A stretch of 64,000 nucleotides of DNA, taken from Membranihabitans marinus (GTDB lineage Bacteria; Bacteroidota; Bacteroidia; Chitinophagales; Saprospiraceae). The position numbers and the translations under genes were made by a program. Positions 53,823-63,378 of this stretch are shown piece by piece. The number at the start of each line of letters is the position of its first letter. The first letter of the stretch is position 1. The notes beneath the pieces are model-generated. The model did not search any database, had not been told where the DNA came from, and saw nothing but the letters and a program-made list of their open reading frames with translations. The DNA is taken from contig NZ_JAHVHU010000008.1 of NCBI RefSeq assembly GCF_019802045.1, positions 236,069-300,068 of the forward strand. Reading direction: 5' to 3'.

Positions 53823-54302
53823 TCACCCCAGCACCGCCATCACAAAATACCATGCAAAAACCAAACACAAGATCAATTTGATTCCCGTGCCAGCCAGGAA
53901 GCCAACAAAAGATCCCCAGGCCGCTCGAAGTGCCCGGGTTACCTCTCGCCGATCGTACAACATTTCTCCAAGGAAAGCGCCTACGAACGGCCCGAGAATG
54001 ATCCCGAATGGCCCCAGCAATAATCCGGCAAACGTTCCTACCAAAGCCCCTTTCTCGCCCATCTTACTCCCGCCGAAATGGCGACTGCCCCATCCTGGAA
54101 TCAAATAATCCAAGCCAATTGTGAGAATGGCCAGGACGGCGGTCGTGATTAAAAATCCGGAACTGAAATCAGCGTAGTCGGTCCAATGGAGCAGCAACAG
54201 ACTAAACCAGGCAGCAGAAGGCCCCGGTAATACCGGCAGGATACTTCCGATGATGCCGATGATTAGTGCAATGATTCCTAGTATGAGCAACAGTATATCC
54301 AT
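53823..54302 (-). CDS. DUF456 membrane protein
   Basis: A 159-residue, four- to five-helix membrane protein with the DUF456 pattern: GIIGSILPVLPGPSAAWFSLLLL, LDYLIPGWGSRHFGGSKMGEKGALVGTFAGLL and GPFVGAFLGEML. Gly-rich helices resemble glycine-zipper packing. Function is unknown across the family. Alone, downstream (convergent side) of the hairpin repeat. Confidence 0.93.
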   Translation of the reverse strand: MDILLLILGIIALIIGIIGSILPVLPGPSAAWFSLLLLHWTDYADFSSGFLITTAVLAILTIGLDYLIPGWGSRHFGGSKMGEKGALVGTFAGLLLGPFGIILGPFVGAFLGEMLYDRREVTRALRAAWGSFVGFLAGTGIKLILCLVFAWYFVMAVLG

Positions 54303-54415
54303 TTTTGAGGTTACTAGTTATTCGTTACCGATTATCTGTTATTAGCAGTGGTGGACCACAAATTTTATATTTTTTAAACTCAATTCGCTCAACATGATTT
54401 ATTAAATTTAAACCA

Positions 54416-54520
54416 CAAACCACAAACCACAAACCACAAACCACAAACTACAAACTACAAACTACAAACTTCAAACTTCAAACTTCAAACTTCAAACTAC
54501 AAACCAGAAACTACAAACTA
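54416..54520 (-). repeat. 15-unit heptamer array (TAGTTTG) anchored in the M1 peptidase stop
   Basis: On the minus strand TAGTTTG, TAGTTTC, TGGTTTG, TAGTTTG, four AAGTTTG, three TAGTTTG, then TGGTTTG units follow in perfect 7-nt register (CAAAC starts on the plus strand at 54416, 54423, ... 54514, with one GAAAC at 54507). The first unit is the last codons (AGT TTG) and the TAG stop of the aminopeptidase gene. A TAG in a 7-nt unit falls into all three frames. Confidence 0.97.
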
Positions 54521-56424
54521 TCCTCTGACACTATTTTGTCGATCGTCTGATAGGAAACCGGATGATAATTGGGGCGGGCTTCTTTGTAAATTTTCTCTGC
54601 TAATTTTCGCCCCTTATCCGTTTGTACCAAAGCTGTGTAAAGCGGCGTCAAAAATTTACGCCGGCCGACATGGATCAGAAAGTCCTCTACTTCGGGGTAC
54701 ACGACTTCATAATCCTGTCGGATGGAAACCAAATACCAGGCCGCTTGAATTTCAGCATTGCTGGAATGGGTCAGGTCAAAGACTTCATCAATCTTTTGAA
54801 GCTTTTCTATGGAAATATCATTGGGTAAATTATTGATAAAATGCAGCCATTCGTGGGTGGTCCATTCGCTTGCAGCATTTGTCAATTCAGTGATATCGTC
54901 GGATTGGATAAAAGCGTTCGACAATGTATTGATTTTTTGGAACCGTTCTGTGACCGGTACTGGTGCATTGTCGGGAAGTCCCTCTCCATATACCCATTCG
55001 TCGATCTTCAACGTGTCAGCCAAATCGCTGTCGTCAGCCACGATGTACGTATTCAAAAGGTCCACCAATGTGCTGGAGTTTATAGAGTGAAAGGTGTACG
55101 TTGAAAAATACGCACTCAAAAAGGCATCCCAGGTTTCCCGTCCTACGGTTTCTTCTATTTTTCTAAGAAACAAATAACCTTTATTATAAGGTATCCCTGT
55201 TAATCCTTCATCCGGATCTCGTGCTTCCAGATTGATGTGCAGTCGTGTATCTTCAGCACGACCTTCGTCGTTGAGTTGTTCGATCTCTTTGATCAGATCC
55301 TGGTAAGTCAGACTAGCCAGCATTTCAGAGTACTCACGCCCTCGGGATGCTTCCATGATCCGATGCTCGATGTAGGTCGTAAATCCTTCGTTGATCCAGA
55401 TGTCTTCCCAGTTGGCATTGGTCACCAGATTACCGCTCCAACTATGCGCCAATTCGTGCGCGACCAGTCCCATCAATGATTTGTCACCGGCCAGAATGGT
55501 CGGGGTGGCAAAGGTAAGTCGAGGGTTCTCCATGCCCCCAAAAGGAAAACTGGGTGGAAGGACAAGAACATCGTATTGCCCCCATTGGTAGGGACCGTAA
55601 AGCGCTTCAGTGTTGCGAATCATCTCCGGGATATTCTCAAATTCATTGGCGGCTTTGGGAAGTACTGATGGCTCGGCATAGACCCCCGATTTTTCTCCGA
55701 GTTTTTTATATTCCAGGTCACCCACAGCCAGCGCCATCAGATAGGATGGTACGGGCTGGTCCATACTAAAAGTGTAACTCCCGTTTTCTTTCTTAGCGGT
55801 AGGGTTTTCTGCGCTCATAAGTGCCAGTAATCCGGAGGGTACCGTCACCGTGGCATCGTAGGTGAATCGGACCCCGGGACCATCTTGGCACGGCAGCCAG
55901 GTTCGGGCCAGAATCGCTTGAGATTGAGTGAAAAGAAATGGTTTTTCTTTTCCGGCGGTTTGTACCGGATCCAGCCATTGCAAAGCTCCGGCTTCTGGAT
56001 TGGTCGAATAGGCAATCTTGACGGTTTTGGTATCTTCTTTCAATGGTATGATGAGCGGCTGGCCGTAAAGATTATTGCCTTTTCCCATACGGAACTCCAC
56101 TTCTTCCGTGTCATTGAGCCACACCTGGTGGACGTTGAGGTTTTTGGTGTCGAGAATGAGTTCATCGTTATTTCCGACTCTTTCAATTGTCCAGATTGCC
56201 CGGGCATTGATTGTTTTTTGGTCAAAATTCACACCGGCACTCCAGTTGAGGTGCGTAACCCGCACTTCATTGAAATTGGCGAAAGAATTGGGGTCAGAGA
56301 TTTTAATAGAATCCACGGACATATCCGTTAAATTTGGTTCTTGAACGGTTTTTGCGCTGTCGCAGGCGGTGAACAGGCTGGTTAAAATCAGTAATGCAAA
56401 GAATCCGATTGCGTTTTGCCGCAT
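54511..56424 (-). CDS. M1-family zinc aminopeptidase lipoprotein
   Basis: From ATG 56424 the product has 637 residues with a lipobox (TSLFTACDS). M1 hallmarks: GGMEN exopeptidase motif, HELAHSW zinc motif and WINEGFTTYIE with the third ligand Glu, and a LTA4-hydrolase-like helical C-terminal domain. It removes N-terminal residues from peptides in the periplasm or at the surface. The stop codon lies in the first unit of the heptamer array at 54416-54520. Confidence 0.95.
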   Translation of the reverse strand: MRQNAIGFFALLILTSLFTACDSAKTVQEPNLTDMSVDSIKISDPNSFANFNEVRVTHLNWSAGVNFDQKTINARAIWTIERVGNNDELILDTKNLNVHQVWLNDTEEVEFRMGKGNNLYGQPLIIPLKEDTKTVKIAYSTNPEAGALQWLDPVQTAGKEKPFLFTQSQAILARTWLPCQDGPGVRFTYDATVTVPSGLLALMSAENPTAKKENGSYTFSMDQPVPSYLMALAVGDLEYKKLGEKSGVYAEPSVLPKAANEFENIPEMIRNTEALYGPYQWGQYDVLVLPPSFPFGGMENPRLTFATPTILAGDKSLMGLVAHELAHSWSGNLVTNANWEDIWINEGFTTYIEHRIMEASRGREYSEMLASLTYQDLIKEIEQLNDEGRAEDTRLHINLEARDPDEGLTGIPYNKGYLFLRKIEETVGRETWDAFLSAYFSTYTFHSINSSTLVDLLNTYIVADDSDLADTLKIDEWVYGEGLPDNAPVPVTERFQKINTLSNAFIQSDDITELTNAASEWTTHEWLHFINNLPNDISIEKLQKIDEVFDLTHSSNAEIQAAWYLVSIRQDYEVVYPEVEDFLIHVGRRKFLTPLYTALVQTDKGRKLAEKIYKEARPNYHPVSYQTIDKIVSEDSL

Positions 56425-56597
56425 AATAGTAATTGTTTTTCTGAATTGCAATAAACGACAAAAATAGGAATAGTATCTCACTTAAACTGCGATCACAGAC
56501 ATTTCATTCGGATGTATTGGTCACCCGGGGTCATATGTGGTTCGCGGAGGTGCGGTGTTGGGCGTCAATGCAACCGTGCGAAGTAGAACTAATTACG

Positions 56598-57767
56598 TCA
56601 ATATTGCGCCTTGATCAGTGCTTTGGCGAGTTCGATCATATCCTGGTCCCCGGAATGTTTTCCCGGTTCATCGGACAATTTGATCGTTGGAATCCAGCCT
56701 CTGTTAAAAGGTTTGGCAGCAGTGATCTTAATCACGATATTCAGCGCTTCCAGGCCGGTATCATTGGTGAAATTCGTGCCTATACCAAAACTCATGCCGA
56801 TTTTCCCACGACAAAAATTCGCAATGCGATCTACCTTATTGGGGTTGAGTCCATCTGAAAAAATAATGGTCTTGGTCAAGGGATCAATTTTCATGGATTC
56901 GTAATGCTGTATGGTTTGCTTGGCAAACTCAACCGGATCACCGCTGTCATGACGCACCCCATCAAATAATTTTGAGAATTTTTTATCGAAACTCTCAAAA
57001 AACACTTCAGAGGTGTACGTATCCGACAATGCAATCCCAAGATCCCCCCGATATACATCCACCCAATGCTCCAGAGCCATCGTATTCGACATTTTGAACC
57101 CATACCGTGCAGCGTGAAACATAAACCATTCGTGGGCATGGGTCCCGATTGGTCGCAACTGGTATTTGTGTGCCAGGTGTACGTTACTCGAACCATTGAA
57201 GTATTTACCCCCATATTTCTTCAATGTCTGAACGACCTCTTCGTGAACCTGCAGGGAGTGACGTCGGCGGGTTCCAAACTCTGCAATGGCCAAGCCTCGG
57301 TTGGCATAGTGAGTCATTTTCTCCTCCGCCACCTTTTTAATTTTTTCTATAGACCACCTGTCTTCTTGGCTTTCTTTATAATACAATTCGCAAATCAGAG
57401 ACATGATAATCACTTCCCACAAAATGGTTCGGTACCAGGGGCCTTTAACAGAAACTTCAAGCTGGTTGCCTGTTTGATTAACTTGTACTTCGGCAGGATT
57501 GTACCGGTATCCTTTTAAGAAATCAAGGTAGGCCGGGTCCAGGTAGGGACAGTTTATTCGTAGGAATTCCAATTCGTCATCACGAAGTGATAATTCCGGA
57601 AGATGCGCGATCTCATCCTGAAGCATTTGTCCGAACCCAGCCGGAAATTCATGATTTCCCCGGTTGATGAACTGATATTCGGCATGGGCCTCAGGAAAGT
57701 GTTTGATGACCGCATTTTGCATGGTGAATTTGTAAAAATCATTGTCCAAAATCGAATGTATGATCAT
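56598..57767 (-). CDS. pncB: Nicotinate phosphoribosyltransferase
   Basis: The 389-residue protein begins NDFYKFTMQNAVIKHFP with YQFINRG, has FGTRRRHSLQVHEEV (the phosphorylated-His region of PncB), RHDSGDP and FGIGTNFTND. It makes nicotinate mononucleotide from nicotinate and PRPP in NAD salvage. Length is typical of the E. coli PncB type. It is divergent from the ECF sigma gene. Its NAD link to the distant TIR gene is only coincidental in position. Confidence 0.96.
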   Translation of the reverse strand: MIIHSILDNDFYKFTMQNAVIKHFPEAHAEYQFINRGNHEFPAGFGQMLQDEIAHLPELSLRDDELEFLRINCPYLDPAYLDFLKGYRYNPAEVQVNQTGNQLEVSVKGPWYRTILWEVIIMSLICELYYKESQEDRWSIEKIKKVAEEKMTHYANRGLAIAEFGTRRRHSLQVHEEVVQTLKKYGGKYFNGSSNVHLAHKYQLRPIGTHAHEWFMFHAARYGFKMSNTMALEHWVDVYRGDLGIALSDTYTSEVFFESFDKKFSKLFDGVRHDSGDPVEFAKQTIQHYESMKIDPLTKTIIFSDGLNPNKVDRIANFCRGKIGMSFGIGTNFTNDTGLEALNIVIKITAAKPFNRGWIPTIKLSDEPGKHSGDQDMIELAKALIKAQY

Positions 57768-57856
57768 GAGCTTCGTTCAAAATGGCTTAAAAAGAGGCTT
57801 AAATTAGATATTTTACAACAAAAATCCCATTTTCAGCATCTATATAGATGTAGACT

Positions 57857-58414
57857 ATGGAATTGGAGAATATACTTCGTGGGATTAAGAAGAAAAACCG
57901 TACTGCTCAAAAAGCGTTGTATGATCAGTACAGCCCGCTTTTTATGGCGATTGGTATGCGCTATTTGAAAAATATTCACGAAGCCGAAGATGCTGTTGCA
58001 GAGGCGTTTATAAAAATTTTTACTAAAGTAAAAAGCTTTAAAGAAAAAGGAAGTTTTGAAGGCTGGATGAAAAGAATTGTTGTCAATGAATGTCTCATGA
58101 TCTTGCGACAGAAAAAAAAGCAACATCTTTATATTCCGCTGGATGAAGTTGATATCGAACTGGATCCGGAAGTGATCGATAAGATGAGTGCAGATGAAAT
58201 CATGGAGGTAATCCGGGAATTACCCGATGGCTACCGCACAGTATTCAATCTCTACGAAATCGAAGGTCTTAAGCATCGGGAAATCGCTGAGGAACTCGAT
58301 ATCAGCATACATACCTCGAAGTCTCAACTGATCATGGCCAAGCGGAAATTGCGGGAGATATTAAAAAAAAATATTAAAGTCAAGGATGAAGTACAAGAAA
58401 AATCTGCAGTATAA
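57857..58414 (+). CDS. ECF-type RNA polymerase sigma factor
   Basis: A 185-residue sigma-70 family protein. Region 2: LYDQYSPLFMAIGMRYLKNIHEAEDAVAEAFIKIF with GWMKRIVVNECLMILR; region 4: IRELPDGYRTVFNLYEIEGLKHREIAEELDISIHTSKSQLIMAKRKLREIL. No region 3, so ECF class, close to Bacteroidota sigma factors controlling envelope functions. The next gene starts within its last 29 nt, in another frame, and encodes a likely membrane anti-sigma. Confidence 0.96.
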   Translation: MELENILRGIKKKNRTAQKALYDQYSPLFMAIGMRYLKNIHEAEDAVAEAFIKIFTKVKSFKEKGSFEGWMKRIVVNECLMILRQKKKQHLYIPLDEVDIELDPEVIDKMSADEIMEVIRELPDGYRTVFNLYEIEGLKHREIAEELDISIHTSKSQLIMAKRKLREILKKNIKVKDEVQEKSAV

Positions 58415-58763
58415 AGTAAGTCAAGCCACTGCCCATCCTTCCGATCGGGTATGGCAAAAAATAGAAACAAACCTTGATGGTGATCGACGACTTCGCCGAA
58501 ACCGTCGAAATACAGTCGTGGGTTGGGCGGCTGCTGTTTTTGTAGTGCTTATGGCCTACCAGGCCGGTAAATATGAGGTAAATTCTTCGGAGTATAAGCC
58601 ACAAACACTTCCATTATCTGATCACGTCGCAAAGTCTGAGGTGACATATCCCACTATTCAGTCTTATAATGCCATGATTTCCTATCGGAAAGATGGACAA
58701 CTAATACCCAATGCCCAGGCGATATGGGAGAATCCTCTGGTTCCGAGAACGGTGGATTTTTAG
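58386..58763 (+). CDS. Putative membrane anti-sigma factor
   Basis: A 125-residue protein whose ATG overlaps the sigma gene by 29 nt. A basic N-terminal cytosolic part of ~47 residues (RRLRRNRRN) precedes one membrane helix (VVGWAAAVFVVLMAYQAG) and a ~60-residue periplasmic tail. Position and topology are those of an anti-sigma factor, but no known anti-sigma domain motif is seen and the cytosolic part is short. Call is by context. Confidence 0.65.
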   Translation: MKYKKNLQYKVSQATAHPSDRVWQKIETNLDGDRRLRRNRRNTVVGWAAAVFVVLMAYQAGKYEVNSSEYKPQTLPLSDHVAKSEVTYPTIQSYNAMISYRKDGQLIPNAQAIWENPLVPRTVDF

Positions 58764-58897
58764 TTTATTGTGGATAGTATATAGTCTGTAGACAGTATTT
58801 TAATTAGTTTTTAGGCTGGAGACCAGCAAAGTTGGTGATATGGATTGATAAGACGCAATTCCTATCAAACTAGTCAAACCAGTTTTTACATTTATTA

Positions 58898-58957
58898 CAT
58901 CATCAACGATCAACCATTCACCATTAATAATCAACCATTCACCATCAACCATCAAAC
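58898..58957 (-). repeat. TTGATGGTGAATGG array after msrB
   Basis: On the minus strand, just after the TAA stop, TTGATGG, TTGATGGTGAATGG, TTGATTATTAATGGTGAATGG, TTGATCG, TTGATGATG follow one another. The near 21-nt unit is repeated about twice. Similar words follow the TlpA-like gene at 36941-36976. Confidence 0.85.
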
Positions 58958-59404
58958 TTACCCTCTGATCAGTTTTTCTTCATTAATTGTTCCTTCGTTG
59001 TAATCCTCTTTGGAGATAAATACCATCGACAGCGAATTCACACAATGTCGGATGTTTTTATCCGTCAGTCGTTCTCCCTGGAATACATGCCCCAAGTGTG
59101 CATCACAGTTGCTGCACAGGATCTCAGTCCGGCGACCGTCTGCATCAGTCTCTCTTTTAATCGCTCCCTGGATTTCATCGTCAAAGCTCGGCCACCCGCA
59201 ATGTGAATGGAATTTATCTTCGGATTTATACAGTGGAGTCAGGCAATTCTTACAGAGGTATAGTCCCTGAGCCTCATGGTTTAAGAGCTGACCCGTACCC
59301 GGTCGTTCGGTTCCTTTATTGAATAGAACGTTTTTTTCACGTTCAGTTAAGGTCATTCGTGATGAATTAGCTTTCGTATTCATATCTGATGAGTTTGTGA
59401 TCAT
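58958..59404 (-). CDS. msrB: Peptide-methionine (R)-S-oxide reductase
   Basis: A 148-residue protein (ATG 59404; ATG 59383 is an alternative) with the MsrB core: LYLCKNC and LCSNC (structural zinc CxxC pairs), [13 protein letters not shown] and the catalytic [11 protein letters not shown]. It reduces methionine-R-sulfoxide in proteins. No signal peptide, so cytosolic. A stop-anchored array follows it. Confidence 0.96.
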   Translation of the reverse strand: MITNSSDMNTKANSSRMTLTEREKNVLFNKGTERPGTGQLLNHEAQGLYLCKNCLTPLYKSEDKFHSHCGWPSFDDEIQGAIKRETDADGRRTEILCSNCDAHLGHVFQGERLTDKNIRHCVNSLSMVFISKEDYNEGTINEEKLIRG

Positions 59405-59492
59405 TATATGTTAGATAATAATTCTCATGGAATGAACAGGGTATTCAAAAGATTTGTTCTGCAATTGATTCAAAATTTGTACAAACCTTTAA

Positions 59493-59702
59493 TTATTCCT
59501 CTGCATGTTCCTCTAATGTTTCGTGAACCACCTTTTTAGCTAGTTCAAATTCGGGGTCTGTTACGTAAATTTCCAGAAACCCAAAACTGTTGATCGCTGA
59601 GTCTTTTTTGTCCATGATAACGGTTTCGATGTTGTTGTTTTCCAGCTCTGCTTTGATTATGTTTGCCGTGATTCGATCCTGTGTGGTGTGTACCAATTTC
59701 AT
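59493..59702 (-). CDS. DUF2007 small protein
   Basis: A 69-residue protein, KLVHTTQDRITANIIKAELENNNIETVIMDKKDSAINSFGFLEIYVTDPEFELAKKVV, matching DUF2007 ('putative signal transducing protein'), a small ferredoxin-like fold. Typical D/E-rich end. It likely has a regulatory or binding role; none is established. Alone between msrB and the glutamate-synthase-like gene. Confidence 0.9.
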   Translation of the reverse strand: MKLVHTTQDRITANIIKAELENNNIETVIMDKKDSAINSFGFLEIYVTDPEFELAKKVVHETLEEHAEE

Positions 59703-59823
59703 AGTATGATATATTATATTTTAAAAAGATTCTTCTATCTTACTGCTTTAATTTTTGAAAGTTATTGTGTCTGGTATAAAGCATTAGTGAGGTCAATAAC
59801 TCAAACTAATCTACGAATATTTC

Positions 59824-61410
59824 ATGAGAAATGAATTTGTATTTTTTTCGATAGTATCTTTATTGCTGGTATTCGGAATCTATCAATACATATGGCCGCC
59901 TGTTATATGGTCTTTGATTGTGCTGCTCCCCATCTTGTTGTTGGGATATTATGATATGTTGCAGAGTCGGCACGCAATCATGCGTAATTTTCCCATTCTG
60001 GGCCGTGGACGGTATATTTTTGAAGAGTTGCGCCCTAAAATATACCAGTATTTTATAGAATCGGAGACGGACGGTACGCCGATACCCAGAATGCTTCGTT
60101 CCATCGTTTACCAGCGTGCGAAGAATGAAATATCTACTACACCTTTTGGTACCCAGCTCGATGTCTACCGAGTGGGGTACGAATGGATCACCCACAGTAT
60201 TGGAGCGATTCCCATCAACGAATTAAATCCGCATCCGAGAGTTCGTGTGGGTGGAAAAGATTGCATGCAACCCTATGAACTGAGTATTTTCAATGTTTCA
60301 GCAATGAGTTACGGATCGCTGAGCAACAGAGCAATCCTCTCACTAAATGGAGGTGCTCAAAAGGCTGGTTTTGCACACAATACCGGTGAGGGTGGAATCA
60401 GTCCTTATCATATTACGCCCGGGGGCGATTTGATTTTTCAATTTGGAACCGGGTATTTTGGCTGCCGGGATGAAAAAGGAAATTTTGATCCGCTTCTATT
60501 TAAGGATAAAGCGGAAATGGATAATGTTAAAATGATCGAAATCAAATTGTCTCAGGGAGCCAAGCCCGGGCATGGGGGGCTTTTGCCGGCCACCAAGAAT
60601 ACGGAAGAAATTGCCCGAATTCGTCATATTCTTCCGGGCATTGCGGTTCATTCACCCGCCTACCATACTGCCTTTGATTCACCGGTCGGATTGTTGGAAT
60701 TCGTGCAGGAATTACGTGATCTTTCTCTTGGAAAACCGGTGGGTTTCAAATTGTGTGTCGGTAGACCCTCCGAATTTATCGCCATTTGCAAGGCCATGCT
60801 GGAAACGGGGATTTTGCCTGACTTTATCAGTGTGGATGGTGGTGAAGGAGGGACCGGGGCTGCACCGTTAGAATATACGAATTCGATGGGGATGCCGCTG
60901 CTGGAAGGGCTTACATTTGTGCATGATATGCTGCGCGGATTTGGTCTTCGCGATGAAATCCGCTTGTTGGTCAGTGGTAAAATTATGACTGGTTTCGGGA
61001 TATACCGGGCAATGGCACTCGGAGCTGATGCGTGTTACAGTGCGCGGGGGATGATGTTTGCGCTGGGATGTATTCAGGCTTTGGAATGCCATAAGAATAC
61101 CTGTCCCACCGGCGTGGCCACCCAGGACAAAGAACTCGTGGCTGGACTCAAGGTAAAAGACAAGACCGAACGTGTCGCTAATTTTCATCTTAATACAGTG
61201 TCAAAATTTGTGGAGCTACTGGGGTCATCTGGCAAACGGACACCTTCGGATATCTTACGTAAGGATGTGTTTCGGCGGATAAATACCTATGAAGTAAAGT
61301 CTTTCGAGACCATGTATCCGACCACGCCATATGGTTCCTTTAAATACGGTGAAATCCCGGAGCGGTGGAAAAGTGAATTTGATTATGCCCGGATAGATTC
61401 ATTCGCTTGA
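59824..61410 (+). CDS. FMN-binding glutamate synthase-like protein (GltB2-type)
   Basis: A 528-residue protein with two N-terminal membrane helices (FVFFSIVSLLLVFGIYQYI, VIWSLIVLLPILLLGYYDM) and the glutamate-synthase central/FMN domain: MSYGSLSNRAILSLNGGA, NTGEGGISPYH, GHGGLLPA, GGEGGTGAAPLE and the Fe-S cysteine motif CIQALECHKNTCPTG. It lacks the glutaminase domain, so it is not full GltB. Membrane-tethered proteins of this type are widespread in bacteria and of unproven reaction. Confidence 0.92.
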   Translation: MRNEFVFFSIVSLLLVFGIYQYIWPPVIWSLIVLLPILLLGYYDMLQSRHAIMRNFPILGRGRYIFEELRPKIYQYFIESETDGTPIPRMLRSIVYQRAKNEISTTPFGTQLDVYRVGYEWITHSIGAIPINELNPHPRVRVGGKDCMQPYELSIFNVSAMSYGSLSNRAILSLNGGAQKAGFAHNTGEGGISPYHITPGGDLIFQFGTGYFGCRDEKGNFDPLLFKDKAEMDNVKMIEIKLSQGAKPGHGGLLPATKNTEEIARIRHILPGIAVHSPAYHTAFDSPVGLLEFVQELRDLSLGKPVGFKLCVGRPSEFIAICKAMLETGILPDFISVDGGEGGTGAAPLEYTNSMGMPLLEGLTFVHDMLRGFGLRDEIRLLVSGKIMTGFGIYRAMALGADACYSARGMMFALGCIQALECHKNTCPTGVATQDKELVAGLKVKDKTERVANFHLNTVSKFVELLGSSGKRTPSDILRKDVFRRINTYEVKSFETMYPTTPYGSFKYGEIPERWKSEFDYARIDSFA

Positions 61411-61502
61411 ATATCACACAATGGAACACTGAGGAGTTAGCAAGAAGGTCGAAAAGTTATCGATCCTAGCTCAATATTTTGTCTACACATTATGAAGTAC
61501 TT

Positions 61503-63230
61503 ATGAAAAAAAAATCTCTCCATTTTGTTCTGTTCACTGTGTTTCTTTCTCTGATCATTATAAGTTGCCAAGCGGATCAACCACAAAACCCCCAGATCAC
61601 TTATTTTTACAATGGTCACATCTATTCCATGGATAGTTCGTCAAGCATCTTCTCGACAATGATCGTGGAAAAAGGCCAGATCCGGGCCGTGGGTGTCGCC
61701 GATATCAAAGAACAATTGGCCGGGAAAGATTATGAATCCATCGATTTGAACGGCCAGGTTGTGTTTCCGGGACTAATCGAGGGACACGGTCACTTTATGT
61801 CTTTGGGGGAGGTCGTTTGCGGCCTGGATATTTCCGGATTGCCATCATGGGGTGCTGTATTGGATAAGACGGTCGAATTTGCCTCCGACCAACCGGGCGA
61901 GGGATGGGTGTTGGGCAAAGGCTGGCATCCCAATCACTGGTCAGCACAACCGGAGCGTGTCATCGAGGGATACCCGGATAATACCCAGTTGAATGAACTC
62001 TTTCCGGACCGGCCGGTGGTTCTTCAGCACTCGAGTTTCCATGCTTTGATGGCTAATAAAAAAGCGCTGGAACTCGCCGGGGTAGACGGAAATACGCCCG
62101 ATCCAGACGGCGGGCGAATAGTTCGGGATGACCATGGCCATGCTACGGGTATGCTGGAAGAAAATGCTATGGGATTGGTGATGACACCCTACAATGCGTG
62201 GAAAAATGAACGATCTGAGAAAGAAAAAGCAGCTATCCTGGAGCAGTATCTGGATTCCGCTGCGCATCGTTGTTTATCTTACGGGATTACGACTTTTGTG
62301 GATGCAGGGATTGGTCCGTCAGAATTAAAGACCTATCAGAATTATCACGAAAAAAAAGGATTGAATTTACGCATCTGGGCCATGGCTTCCGGGCTGTCGA
62401 TGCTTGAGGGGGCTTTCGATGGGGCAGTGCCCTATGAATCGGAAGATAACCGGTTGTATCTGAAGGCGTCGAAAGCATTTGTGGATGGTGCACTGGGGTC
62501 CAATGGGGCCTGGATGATCAATGATTACCAGGATCAGCCGGGGTGGAAAGGACAAAATGTGGTCGATACAACTACCTTGAAAGCTATGGGCCAAAAATGC
62601 ATCGATCTGGGAATTCAGTACTGCGTCCATGCCATTGGTGACCGGGGAAATCGGGTCATGCTCGATATTTATGAAGATCTTTTTAATGAAAATAATGCGA
62701 TGAACCAAGATCTGCGCTGGCGGATCGAACATACTCAAATCGTTCAGCCGGATGATATTGGTCGGTTTGCTCACCTTGGCGTGATTCCCAGCATGCAAGC
62801 GATTCATTGTACATCGGATGCACCGATGGTGGAACCCAAGATCGGAGAAGAATTGGCACGTGAGGGTGCTTATCCTTGGCGATCTTTGATTGACCAGAAT
62901 TCCCGCATTGCCAATGGTACCGACACACCGGTGGAGCGTGTGAATCCATTTGAGAATTTGTACGCTTCCGTGACTCGCAAATCATCACCCGAAGCAGAAG
63001 CTTTTTATCCGGAGCAATGCATGACCCGGGAGGAAGCGCTGCGATCCCTGACAATATGGAATGCTTATGCCTGTAAACTGGAAGATAAGACGGGAAGTCT
63101 AGAGCCGGGAAAGTGGGCGGATTTTATGGTCGTCGATACGGATTTGATGAAATGTATGAACAAGGATATTCTTGATGCGCAGGTTTTGGAGACGTGGGTG
63201 GGAGGAGAGAGGGTGTGGGAGAGACAATAA
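61503..63230 (+). CDS. YtcJ-like amidohydrolase_3 lipoprotein
   Basis: From ATG 61503 the protein has 575 residues with a lipobox (LSLIIISCQ). The barrel is shown by GLIEGHGHF (HxH), the KAFVDGALGSNGAWM Lys-loop, CVHAIGDRGNR, WRIEHTQIV (His) and IANGTDTPV (Asp). YtcJ-like enzymes hydrolyse exocyclic amide or formyl groups in the periplasm. It follows the glutamate-synthase-like gene with a 92-nt gap and may be cotranscribed. Third exported amidohydrolase in the window. Confidence 0.92.
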   Translation: MKKKSLHFVLFTVFLSLIIISCQADQPQNPQITYFYNGHIYSMDSSSSIFSTMIVEKGQIRAVGVADIKEQLAGKDYESIDLNGQVVFPGLIEGHGHFMSLGEVVCGLDISGLPSWGAVLDKTVEFASDQPGEGWVLGKGWHPNHWSAQPERVIEGYPDNTQLNELFPDRPVVLQHSSFHALMANKKALELAGVDGNTPDPDGGRIVRDDHGHATGMLEENAMGLVMTPYNAWKNERSEKEKAAILEQYLDSAAHRCLSYGITTFVDAGIGPSELKTYQNYHEKKGLNLRIWAMASGLSMLEGAFDGAVPYESEDNRLYLKASKAFVDGALGSNGAWMINDYQDQPGWKGQNVVDTTTLKAMGQKCIDLGIQYCVHAIGDRGNRVMLDIYEDLFNENNAMNQDLRWRIEHTQIVQPDDIGRFAHLGVIPSMQAIHCTSDAPMVEPKIGEELAREGAYPWRSLIDQNSRIANGTDTPVERVNPFENLYASVTRKSSPEAEAFYPEQCMTREEALRSLTIWNAYACKLEDKTGSLEPGKWADFMVVDTDLMKCMNKDILDAQVLETWVGGERVWERQ

Positions 63231-63378
63231 TTTTCGTTTGGTAATCCTGCTGTATATAAAAAATAGAAAGTTCTAACGTTTTAAAGTTACTCAAGTAATG
63301 CTACATATTATCTTTTGTAAACTAAACCATAGTCTTGGTCAAGGTGATTGTAAATAATTAAATTATAAAAGCCATCAG

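Noticed and set aside
54416..54520. Possible CRISPR array
   Set aside because: Units are 7 nt with no spacers and there are no cas genes; it is a simple tandem repeat.
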